A DNA stretch of 25,827 bases. It comes from an uncultured Flavobacteriales bacterium. GTDB taxonomy: Bacteria; Bacteroidota; Bacteroidia; Flavobacteriales_D; Crocinitomicaceae. The stretch lies in contig CALJKJ010000008.1 in NCBI GenBank assembly GCA_937973685.1, positions 1 to 25,827 on the forward strand, read 5' to 3'. Under the pieces are notes generated by a model. That model did no database searches, had not been told where the DNA came from, and saw nothing but the letters and a program-made list of their open reading frames with translations. The stretch's first letter is position 1, and each line of letters opens with the position of its first letter. Below are positions 8,693-15,537 of this stretch, piece by piece. The position numbers and the translations under genes are program-made.

Positions 8693-9574
8693 TTATTGGT
8701 GTTTTCCAGAAAAAACTGCTTTTACATCCCAACGATAACGTTTTGCGAAAAACAAAAACAACACTGGATAAGCTACAAGCAATGTCCACAGTAGTTCAAA
8801 GCCAATTTCTGGAGCGCGCATATCGGTGAAAAGTGCATTCGTTTGGAGCACTTGCCAATTATTGGTTAGAAAAACGACACCGAAAAAATTGTTTGCAGCA
8901 TGAAATCCCCAAGCCAATTCCATCCCTTTGTCAAACAAGGTTATGGCTGCTAAGAAAACTCCTGTTATCGTATAATAAAGGATAGCTGGCCAACCAAATA
9001 AATCGATTTCAGGATTGGATAAATGAACTGCTCCGAATAACAACCCGTTCACCAGACAAAGAAGGATTATTCGAGTGAAAAACCGTTGCGAAAGTTGCAG
9101 CAAAAATCCTCTAAAAATGAGTTCTTCAAAACCTGTTTGCACGGGAATTGCTACGAGTGAAACAAGCATCAAAACGCCAAAAGTCGCACCGTCAAATTGA
9201 AATAAAAACGCTTCGGGATTGGTCAAATAATCCACATAAAAAAACAACAAACTTATGACGGACCAAACCGAAAAACTGACAAAAAAGCGTCGCCAATCAA
9301 TTTGTTCACGTGAGGTTATTACTGCCGTTAAATTGGAATTGATGAAAAATTTTATTGAAAAGAGGATCAATCCAAAACCAATAAAAAACGGTAACATGTT
9401 CAACAAAAAGAATGTGTTTTTGGACAAATGATGGTGCAACGATGCAATTGGTATATTGTCAGTTGGTAGCAGAAAATGAGTAAACAGCGCAACAGCTATT
9501 CCTCCAAACGCAATCATTCCCAAAAAAGGAATAACGATGCATAAAATCAACTGTCCTATTGAAGATTGTTTCAT
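8693..9574 (-). CDS. CPBP-family intramembrane metalloprotease
   Basis: Predicted glutamic-type intramembrane protease of the CPBP (Rce1/CAAX-like, ABI) family, 293 residues with about eight hydrophobic segments. The three family motifs are intact: EELIFRG (E150, E151, R155), FGAVH (F180, H184) and HAANN (H225, N229), giving the residues expected for activity. In bacteria such proteins act in membrane protein processing, bacteriocin self-immunity or prenyl-protein-like cleavage; nothing here identifies a substrate. The gene begins 25 bases downstream of the dnaJ terminator hairpin, so it needs its own promoter or read-through. It is 48 bases upstream of the ABC exporter genes on the same strand and may share their transcript. 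Confidence 0.9.
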   Translation of the reverse strand: MKQSSIGQLILCIVIPFLGMIAFGGIAVALFTHFLLPTDNIPIASLHHHLSKNTFFLLNMLPFFIGFGLILFSIKFFINSNLTAVITSREQIDWRRFFVSFSVWSVISLLFFYVDYLTNPEAFLFQFDGATFGVLMLVSLVAIPVQTGFEELIFRGFLLQLSQRFFTRIILLCLVNGLLFGAVHLSNPEIDLFGWPAILYYTITGVFLAAITLFDKGMELAWGFHAANNFFGVVFLTNNWQVLQTNALFTDMRAPEIGFELLWTLLVAYPVLFLFFAKRYRWDVKAVFSGKHQ

Positions 9575-9589
9575 TGGTTAAAACTACTA

Positions 9590-9629
9590 AAAATAAAAAT
9601 CCCGATTCATCAAATTGATAAATCGGGAT
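9590..9629 (-). terminator. Rho-independent terminator of grpE-dnaJ
   Basis: ATCCCGATT (9599-9607) pairs perfectly with AATCGGGAT (9621-9629). Inside it, after one C/A mismatch, ATC and GAT extend the stem around the loop AAATT. On the minus strand the hairpin is followed by a T-rich tract (9590-9598), as expected for termination of dnaJ transcription. On the plus strand no T tract follows, so it works in one direction only. Confidence 0.88.
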
Positions 9630-9649
9630 CATTAAAAATGGTGTTTGTA

Positions 9650-10765
9650 TTAAAACATATCTTTCATGCGTTGAAAAAAGCCTTTTTCCGATTTATCTGG
9701 ATTGGGTGTAAAATTTTCACTCGCTTTTAGTTTTTCTAATAATTCACGTTCTTCTTTGGTAACTTTTTTCGGCGTCCAAACATGGATATGCACAAATAAG
9801 TCACCTGAACCATAACCTTGTAGAATTGGTAACCCTTTTCCTTTCAAACGCAATACTTTTCCGCTTTGCGTTCCTGGATCGATTTTTATTTTTGCTTTAC
9901 CAGTAACTGTTGGAATTTCAATCGATTCACCTAATACAGCATCGACAAAATTGACAAAAGCTTCGTAATGCAAATGCTCACTTTCTCTGCGTAATTCAGC
10001 ATGTTCTTGTTCTTCAATCACAACGATTAAATCACCAGGAACACCGTTGAAAGGGCCAGCATTTCCTTTTCCAGAAACGCTTAATTGCATGCCTTCTTCT
10101 ACTCCAGCTGGAATGTCGATTTCAATGACCTCTTCTTGTCGTTTCAACCCTTGACTATCCGCATCTGCTGGTTTTTGATCGATTGTTTTTCCTGCTCCTT
10201 GACAAGCGTTACAAGTCGCTTGTGTTTGCATAGCTCCCAAAAAAGTTTGTGCTACACGCGTGATTCTTCCGGAACCATTACATGTTGAACAATTTTTATA
10301 GGTTACGCCATCCGCATTAACCAATTTATTAACCTTGATCTTTTTGCGAACGCCATCAGCAATTTCTTCGAGCGTCAATTTCATTTTTACGCGCAAATTC
10401 GTACCACGAACAACACGTTGACCGCCACCGCGTGAACCACCAAAGCTTCCGCCACCGCCAAAACCTCCGAAGATATCTCCAAATTGCGAGAAAATATCGT
10501 CCATGTTCATACCGCCGCCAAATCCGCCGCCGCCAGCACCACCTAAACCTGCGTGACCGTATTGATCGTAGCGCGCTTTTTTGTTCGGATCAGAAAGAAC
10601 TTCGTATGCTTCAGCCGCTTCCTTGAATTTTTCTTCAGCTTCGTTATCACCAGGATTTTTATCCGGGTGATATTTCAAGGCCATTTTACGGTAGGCTTTT
10701 TTGATTTCGCCTTCGTTAGCACTTTTACTAATTCCTAATACTTCGTAAAAATCTCTTTTGCTCAT
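9650..10765 (-). CDS. dnaJ: Chaperone protein DnaJ with reduced zinc-binding domain
   Basis: Hsp40 co-chaperone that delivers substrates to DnaK and stimulates its ATPase, in the cytoplasm. The J domain (1-70) has the HPD motif at 33-35. The G/F-rich linker spans about 73-115. The central domain keeps only two CxxCxGxG repeats, CSTCNGSG (C159, C162) and CNACQGAG (C185, C188), where standard DnaJ has four. The C-terminal substrate-binding domains follow, including VSGKGNAGPFNGVPGDL. Length is 371 residues. It lies 40 bases downstream of grpE, forming the expected operon, and ends at the hairpin at 9599-9629. dnaK is not in the window. The reduced zinc domain is, as far as I recall, common in Flavobacteriia. 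Confidence 0.97.
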   Translation of the reverse strand: MSKRDFYEVLGISKSANEGEIKKAYRKMALKYHPDKNPGDNEAEEKFKEAAEAYEVLSDPNKKARYDQYGHAGLGGAGGGGFGGGMNMDDIFSQFGDIFGGFGGGGSFGGSRGGGQRVVRGTNLRVKMKLTLEEIADGVRKKIKVNKLVNADGVTYKNCSTCNGSGRITRVAQTFLGAMQTQATCNACQGAGKTIDQKPADADSQGLKRQEEVIEIDIPAGVEEGMQLSVSGKGNAGPFNGVPGDLIVVIEEQEHAELRRESEHLHYEAFVNFVDAVLGESIEIPTVTGKAKIKIDPGTQSGKVLRLKGKGLPILQGYGSGDLFVHIHVWTPKKVTKEERELLEKLKASENFTPNPDKSEKGFFQRMKDMF

Positions 10766-10805
10766 GTCTGTAGTTAATTATTTGTCGTTTCCAATCACCG
10801 TGTGA

Positions 10806-11375
10806 TTAGTTTCCAACGACAACTTTTGCAAAACGAATTACTTTATCGTTCAAGTAATAACCAGCTTCTACATCGTCAATTACTTTTCCTTTCATCTCTT
10901 CAGTAGGAGCAGGAATATTTGCAATTGCTTCGTGTATTTCAGGGTCGAATGCTTCGCCTTTTGCCGTCATTGCTTTCAATCCCTTGTTTTCAAGAGTCGT
11001 TTTTAATTTCGTGTGAATTAAATTAAATCCTTCTTTGATGGCTTCGCTATCGGTTACAGTTGCGTTGTTTGCAATTGCGCGATCAAAATCATCAAGTACA
11101 GATAACAAATCTTTCAATACAGAAGCGCTAGCTGTAGCTATCAACTCTAATTTCTCTTTGTTTGTTCGCTTTCTGTAATTATCAAATTCAGAATATAAGC
11201 GTAAATATTTGTCGTTCATTGCTGCAAGTTGCTCCTCGTGTGTTGGGGCAGTTTCAGTTTCTGACGAATTGTCAGTGTTTACTTCAGAAGTTGACGCTTC
11301 AGTTTCTTGGGAAGTCGCTTCACCACCAATCAATTCTTCGTTTAATTCTTCGTTTGTTGTATTTTCTTCTGCCAT
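10806..11375 (-). CDS. grpE: Nucleotide exchange factor GrpE
   Basis: Releases ADP from DnaK in the DnaK/DnaJ/GrpE folding cycle. The 189-residue protein has an acidic, Ser/Thr/Glu-rich disordered N-terminus (about 1-50), a long helix with YLRLYSEFDNYRKRT typical of the GrpE dimer coiled coil, and the C-terminal beta domain with AFDPEIHEAI and GYYLNDKVIRFAKVVV. The start ATG 11375 is preceded by the purine-rich AAAGGAAAA. It is the first gene of the grpE-dnaJ operon. Upstream lie a TGGCA/TTGAC sigma-54-like pair and a TGTCAG/CTGACA inverted repeat, which may carry heat-shock control. Confidence 0.96.
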   Translation of the reverse strand: MAEENTTNEELNEELIGGEATSQETEASTSEVNTDNSSETETAPTHEEQLAAMNDKYLRLYSEFDNYRKRTNKEKLELIATASASVLKDLLSVLDDFDRAIANNATVTDSEAIKEGFNLIHTKLKTTLENKGLKAMTAKGEAFDPEIHEAIANIPAPTEEMKGKVIDDVEAGYYLNDKVIRFAKVVVGN

Positions 11376-11398
11376 GATTGTAACTTTTTTCCTTTTCT

Positions 11399-11415
11399 TG
11401 TCAACTTTCTTGCCA
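11399..11415 (-). promoter_or_regulatory. Possible sigma-54-like promoter of grpE
   Basis: On the minus strand the sequence reads TGGCAAG-AAAG-TTGAC, close to the -24/-12 consensus TGGCACG-N4-TTGCW, with one change in each half. The -12 GC dinucleotide is GA here, which weakens the case. The predicted start near 11389 would leave about 14 bases before the grpE ATG, a sensible leader. No TAnnTTTG element is seen between this site and grpE. It is a candidate only. Confidence 0.25.
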
Positions 11416-11435
11416 TTTTAAAGAATAGGACAAGG

Positions 11436-11452
11436 TGTCAGTGTTTCTGACA
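11436..11452. promoter_or_regulatory. Inverted repeat TGTCAG-N5-CTGACA between grpE and the LtaS-like gene
   Basis: TGTCAG (11436-11441) and CTGACA (11447-11452) are perfect reverse complements separated by TGTTT. The 17-base palindrome has the size and symmetry of a dimeric regulator site. It lies in the 148-base divergent region, 61 bases from the grpE ATG and about 58 bases upstream of the -7 element of the plus-strand gene. There is no T tract after it on either strand, so it is not a terminator. The regulator is unknown. Confidence 0.45.
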
Positions 11453-11509
11453 GGAAAGGATTCTATTGGTGTTCCAAAAGAAAATTACCGATCGAAGTGC
11501 AAAAATTCG

Positions 11510-11517
11510 TATTTTTG
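11510..11517 (+). promoter_or_regulatory. -7 element TATTTTTG abutting the LtaS-like gene
   Basis: TATTTTTG matches TAnnTTTG and ends 6 bases before ATG 11524. The transcription start would fall at or next to the start codon. This also argues against the in-frame GTG at 11497 as the start, because it lies upstream of the promoter element. No TTG -33 element is evident at the usual distance. Confidence 0.45.
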
Positions 11518-11523
11518 TTTTTC

Positions 11524-13401
11524 ATGAAAAAAACGATCATACATCCGATGAAAGACGCATTACTTTTAATGCTTTTTTGGATTATATGCTTTGATATTCA
11601 TCGCGTTTTTTTTTCGTTTCATCATTTTCATAAAATCACCCGACTCGATTTATTTGAATGGATACTATCCTTTGTTTATTCGTTTCGAGTTGATTTAGCT
11701 GCTGCAGCGATTCTTTCGGTTATCCCCTTTTTGATTCGTTTATTGGGACATCATTTTTCGTGGAAACGATTCAATGCGCTTTTCCGCTGGTCTATTTGGA
11801 TTTCTCTTGGAATTTTGGTTGCTGTACAAGCTGGTGAAATTGTAGCTTATGGTGAGTGGAACCACAAATTAACATCGCGTGTTTTCATGCACCTTGCCAA
11901 TCCAGATGAAGTTGTGCGCACGGCAAATTACAGCATGATTATTTGGTTTGCCATTTACGCGATAGCTGAATTTATAGCTTGTTATTTCATCTTTCGTTTT
12001 TTCCTTAAAACTATTCAAGAAAAACACCACAAAAAACATTTCTACGAATGGTTTAGTTTACCTTTTGTCGCAGTTTTGGTGGCAGGACTTCAGTTTTTAG
12101 CCATGAGAGGTGGTTGGCAACAAATTCCGCTAAACATCAACTCCGCTACATATTCCAACAAAGCAATTGCCAACGACCTTTCAATCAATTCGTTTTATTT
12201 CTTTGGAAAAAGTTATCTGTTGTACAACCGGAGTTCCATCGATGCGTTTATTCCAAAAGTCGATAAAAAACAAGCACAACAAGAAGTGGCAGCTTGGTAC
12301 AACTATCCCACTGAGCACGAAAACGAGTTGTTTACGATTGAAAAACCAAACGTTGTTTTCATCGTGTTAGAAGGTTGGTCAGCTGAAGCTGTTGGTTGTC
12401 TCGGTCCAAACAAAGGTGCAACACCCAACTTTGATCGCTTGGCTAAAGATGGCTTGTTGTTCACCAATATTTACGCAACAAGCACAACCTCTGAAATTGG
12501 CAATTCCAGTATTTTTAGTGGTAATCCTGCCATTCCTGAGGTATCTGTCACCATGCAACCTGAAAAATACCGCAAACTACATTGTTTGAACGAAGATTTT
12601 GAAGCATGGGGTTTCCACACAAGTTATTTGTTTAGTGGGGACTTAAAATACGGTAATATTGGTGGCTACTTCATGGATCACGGTTTTGATGTTGTGAAAG
12701 ACGAAGCTGACTTTCCGAGTGATTTACCGCGTGGTAAATTGAATTATTTCGATGCAGATTTGTACAAAATGTTGCTCAAAGAAATCAACTCGAATAAAAA
12801 ACCGTTTTTCCAATGTGCATTTACTGGAAGCACGCACGCTCCTTATGACCAACCAAAAGGAAAAGGTAAAAAATGGTCGGGCGAAGAAGCGGATTACATG
12901 AATGCGTTGGTTTATAGCGATGAAAGTCTTGGTCACTTCATGCGCACAGCAAAAAAGCAAAGTTGGTACAAAAACACCTTGTTTGTCTTTGTTGCCGATC
13001 ACGGACACGCTACTCCAACAAATGTTGATCCGGGGTCGGGTAAATTTTACCGCATTCCGTTGTTGTTTTTTGGCGAACCGTTGAAAAAAGATTACCGAGG
13101 CAAAGAAAATGCTTTTGTCGGTTCGCAAGCTGACATCGCAGCAACATTGATTCACCAGTACAAAGGCGATACAAAACGTTATCCTTGGAGCAAGGATTTA
13201 CTCAATCCAAAAGCACCTCAATTTGCGTTTCATGCCATTATTCGTGGATTTGGCTGGGTAACACCAGTAGGGAATTTCACCTATTACATGGAGCAAAAAG
13301 TCAACGGAGATAATAGTTTTTCTCCAACTGATTACCCGCAAGAAATGAAACGTTGTAGTTGGTTTTTATCAACTATTTATGAAGAATACAAGCAATTATA
13401 A
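11524..13401 (+). CDS. LtaS/OpgB-family phosphoglycerol transferase-like sulfatase-fold membrane protein
   Basis: Alkaline-phosphatase-superfamily membrane enzyme, 625 residues from ATG 11524. The N-terminal about 200 residues hold roughly five membrane helices; the rest is an extracytoplasmic sulfatase-like domain. Likely active-site elements are E283 in VLEGWSAE, a nucleophilic threonine in TSTTSE (T322 is the best alignment to LtaS), H in GSTHAPYD, and D/H in FVADHGH. Relatives transfer phosphoglycerol or phosphoethanolamine from phospholipid to lipoteichoic acid or periplasmic glucans. Gram-negative Bacteroidota have no lipoteichoic acid, so the acceptor here is unknown. The in-frame GTG at 11497 is rejected because the promoter element lies after it. 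The gene is 2 bases from rlmN, so the two are likely co-transcribed. Confidence 0.88.
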   Translation: MKKTIIHPMKDALLLMLFWIICFDIHRVFFSFHHFHKITRLDLFEWILSFVYSFRVDLAAAAILSVIPFLIRLLGHHFSWKRFNALFRWSIWISLGILVAVQAGEIVAYGEWNHKLTSRVFMHLANPDEVVRTANYSMIIWFAIYAIAEFIACYFIFRFFLKTIQEKHHKKHFYEWFSLPFVAVLVAGLQFLAMRGGWQQIPLNINSATYSNKAIANDLSINSFYFFGKSYLLYNRSSIDAFIPKVDKKQAQQEVAAWYNYPTEHENELFTIEKPNVVFIVLEGWSAEAVGCLGPNKGATPNFDRLAKDGLLFTNIYATSTTSEIGNSSIFSGNPAIPEVSVTMQPEKYRKLHCLNEDFEAWGFHTSYLFSGDLKYGNIGGYFMDHGFDVVKDEADFPSDLPRGKLNYFDADLYKMLLKEINSNKKPFFQCAFTGSTHAPYDQPKGKGKKWSGEEADYMNALVYSDESLGHFMRTAKKQSWYKNTLFVFVADHGHATPTNVDPGSGKFYRIPLLFFGEPLKKDYRGKENAFVGSQADIAATLIHQYKGDTKRYPWSKDLLNPKAPQFAFHAIIRGFGWVTPVGNFTYYMEQKVNGDNSFSPTDYPQEMKRCSWFLSTIYEEYKQL

Positions 13402-13403
13402 CT

Positions 13404-14489
13404 ATGAGTGAACCATTGATCAATATCCGAAATTTAAGTTTAGAGGAATTAACGCTACAAATCACAGGATTTGGAGAACCGAAATTTCGTGCGAAACAGG
13501 TTTATGAATGGTTGTGGAAGAAAAATGCACGTTCGTTTGATGAAATGGCAAACATTGGTAACAAACTACAATCTTTGTTAGCAACACACTATTTTATAGA
13601 TGCCATTTCGGTTGAAGATAAACAAGTTTCAAGCGATAAAACGATCAAATGTGCTTTTGGAGTCGGCGGTCAAAATCAAGTGATTGAAGGTGTCCTCATT
13701 CCTTCCACTTCACGCATGACAGCTTGTATTTCATCGCAAGTAGGTTGTAGTTTGTCGTGTGCTTTTTGTGCAACCGGTCGTTTGAAAATGATGCGGAACC
13801 TTTCATCAGGTGAAATCGTTGATCAAGTAATGTACTTGAAAAACCTAGCACAAAACCATTACAACACTCCCCTCTCAAATATAGTTTATATGGGAATGGG
13901 TGAACCTTTGTTAAATTACAAAAATGTAGTTCGCAGTATTGAAATCTTGACCGACGAACAAGGAATTGCAATGTCACCACGCCGTATTACTGTTTCAACG
14001 GCTGGAATTGCTAAAATGATCAAACAATTGGGTGACGATGAAGTGCGCTTCAACCTTGCACTTTCGTTGCATGCTGCGAATGATGCCAAACGTTCCAAAA
14101 TAATGGAAATCAACGATTCTAATAACTTAGATGCTTTGTCAGAAGCGTTGGTTTACTTCCACGAAAAAACTGGTTCTCGTGTTACTTATGAATACATCAT
14201 TTTCAAGGATTTCAACGACGGAATGGAAGACGCTCGTGAACTGGCGAAATTTTGCAAAGCAGTTCCGTGTAAAATCAACATCATCGAATACAATCCGATT
14301 GATAATGGGATTTACCAGCAAGCAGACCGGGAAAAAGTTGATGCGTTTGCAAACTTCCTTTCGGAAAAATGTAACTTGATTGTCAATGTGCGCAGAAGCC
14401 GTGGAAAAGACATCGATGCAGCTTGTGGTCAACTAGCAAATAAAAATAAATTAATCGATCAACGGGTTTTAAAAGCTTCGGCTAACTAA
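13404..14489 (+). CDS. rlmN: Dual-specificity 23S rRNA/tRNA adenine-C2 methyltransferase RlmN
   Basis: Radical-SAM enzyme that methylates C2 of A2503 in 23S rRNA and A37 of some tRNAs. The 361-residue length fits the family. The [4Fe-4S] motif CxxxCxxC is C115-C119-C122 in VGCSLSCAFCATG. The methyl-carrying cysteine near the C-terminus is C341 in DAACGQLA. Other family landmarks are KFRAKQVYEWLWKK near the N-terminus, YMGMGEPLLNY, ITVSTAGI and LSLHAANDAKR. The start ATG 13404 follows the upstream stop by 2 bases. The pairing with an LtaS-like gene has no obvious functional logic and probably reflects compact gene order. Confidence 0.97.
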   Translation: MSEPLINIRNLSLEELTLQITGFGEPKFRAKQVYEWLWKKNARSFDEMANIGNKLQSLLATHYFIDAISVEDKQVSSDKTIKCAFGVGGQNQVIEGVLIPSTSRMTACISSQVGCSLSCAFCATGRLKMMRNLSSGEIVDQVMYLKNLAQNHYNTPLSNIVYMGMGEPLLNYKNVVRSIEILTDEQGIAMSPRRITVSTAGIAKMIKQLGDDEVRFNLALSLHAANDAKRSKIMEINDSNNLDALSEALVYFHEKTGSRVTYEYIIFKDFNDGMEDARELAKFCKAVPCKINIIEYNPIDNGIYQQADREKVDAFANFLSEKCNLIVNVRRSRGKDIDAACGQLANKNKLIDQRVLKASAN

Positions 14490-14527
14490 CGATTTCTACT
14501 TAATTCACAATAAAATTAAAATATCAA

Positions 14528-14557
14528 TTTGTTCGCGCGTATTTTGGAGTAAATTTG
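14528..14557 (+). promoter_or_regulatory. Full Bacteroidetes promoter TTTG-N18-TAAATTTG before the polyprenyl synthase gene
   Basis: TTTG at 14528-14531 and TAAATTTG at 14550-14557 are separated by 18 bases, matching the Bacteroidetes -33/-7 consensus. The -7 element ends 4 bases before ATG 14562, so the mRNA is predicted to begin at or within the start codon region. This is the best promoter in the window. Confidence 0.7.
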
Positions 14558-14561
14558 TACT

Positions 14562-15533
14562 ATGATGACTGTCAAGCAAATTTTAATTCCTATTGAGGAA
14601 GAAATGCAACTTTTCGAAGTACGTTTCCGCCAAAGTATGCAGTCAAAAGTGCCGTTATTGGACAAAATAACTCATTACATCATACGCCGAAAAGGCAAAC
14701 AAATGCGTCCCATGTTCTTGTTTTTAACCGCGAAAATGCTCGGTGAAATCAACGACAAAACATATCAAAGTGCATCTTTAGTCGAATTGCTACACACAGC
14801 AAGTTTGGTTCACGACGATGTCGTAGATGATGCGAACGAACGCCGTGGTTTTTTCTCCGTCAATGCTTTGTGGAAAAACAAAATCGCTGTATTGGTTGGT
14901 GACTTTATGTTGTCGCGCGTGTTGTTACATTCGATCGAAAACAACAACATTCGTGCGTTGCATATCGTAGCGCGTGCCGTTCGTGAGATGAGTGAAGGCG
15001 AATTGTTGCAAATTGAAAAAGCACGTAAATTAGATATAACAGAAGCGGTTTACTTTGAAGTTATCCGTCAAAAGACAGCGAGTTTGATTGCAACGGTTTG
15101 CGAAGCTGCTGCTGCCTCCGTTGACCGAGAAGACATGGCGCCAACCATGCGTCAATTTGGCGAGTTAGTTGGATTAGCTTTCCAAATTAAAGACGATATT
15201 TTCGATTATGGAACGCCAGGAAATATTGGGAAACCAACAGGAAACGATATCCGTGAGCGCAAAATGACCTTGCCATTGATTTATGCTTTAGAACATGGTT
15301 CTCCAGCAGTTCAGAAAGAATTGAAAAACATTGTCAAACGTTACAACGAAGATAAAAAACACGTTGCGCGCGCTATCCAATTAGTCATTGAAGCTGGCGG
15401 AATTGCTTATGCTCATGACAAAATGATGCGTTTGAAAGACGAAGCCTTAGCGTTGCTTGAAAACATTCCTCATTCACCAGCCAAAGAAGCATTGATTGGT
15501 TTGGTCGAATATACCGTCTATCGCGAGAAGTAA
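14562..15533 (+). CDS. Long-chain trans-polyprenyl diphosphate synthase (IspB-like)
   Basis: Condenses isopentenyl diphosphate units onto an allylic primer to make the side chain of menaquinone. The 323-residue protein has the first aspartate-rich motif HDDVVDD (D85, D86, D89) and the second, IKDDIFDYG (D211, D212, D215). The residues just before the first motif are small (TASLVHDD), as in octaprenyl/heptaprenyl synthases, which points to a long product; exact chain length cannot be read off. KGKQMRP near residue 45 fits the conserved GGKxxRP substrate-binding segment. Start is ATG 14562 or the adjacent ATG 14565; both lie directly behind the TAAATTTG element. Its stop is 4 bases from that of the convergent U32 gene. 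Confidence 0.93.
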   Translation: MMTVKQILIPIEEEMQLFEVRFRQSMQSKVPLLDKITHYIIRRKGKQMRPMFLFLTAKMLGEINDKTYQSASLVELLHTASLVHDDVVDDANERRGFFSVNALWKNKIAVLVGDFMLSRVLLHSIENNNIRALHIVARAVREMSEGELLQIEKARKLDITEAVYFEVIRQKTASLIATVCEAAAASVDREDMAPTMRQFGELVGLAFQIKDDIFDYGTPGNIGKPTGNDIRERKMTLPLIYALEHGSPAVQKELKNIVKRYNEDKKHVARAIQLVIEAGGIAYAHDKMMRLKDEALALLENIPHSPAKEALIGLVEYTVYREK

Positions 15534-15537
15534 GGAG

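Noticed and set aside
11376..11496. CIRCE/HrcA operator before grpE
   Set aside because: No TTAGCACTC-N9-GAGTGCTAA-like sequence is present; the only palindrome is TGTCAG-N5-CTGACA.
11497..11523. GTG start for the LtaS-like gene
   Set aside because: It lies upstream of the TATTTTTG promoter element, and ATG 11524 gives a normal basic N-terminus ahead of the first helix.
12724..13155. Open frame of 143 codons on the minus strand
   Set aside because: It lies wholly within the LtaS-like gene, its translation is rich in Phe/Cys/Arg with no motif, and the plus-strand protein has a full active site.
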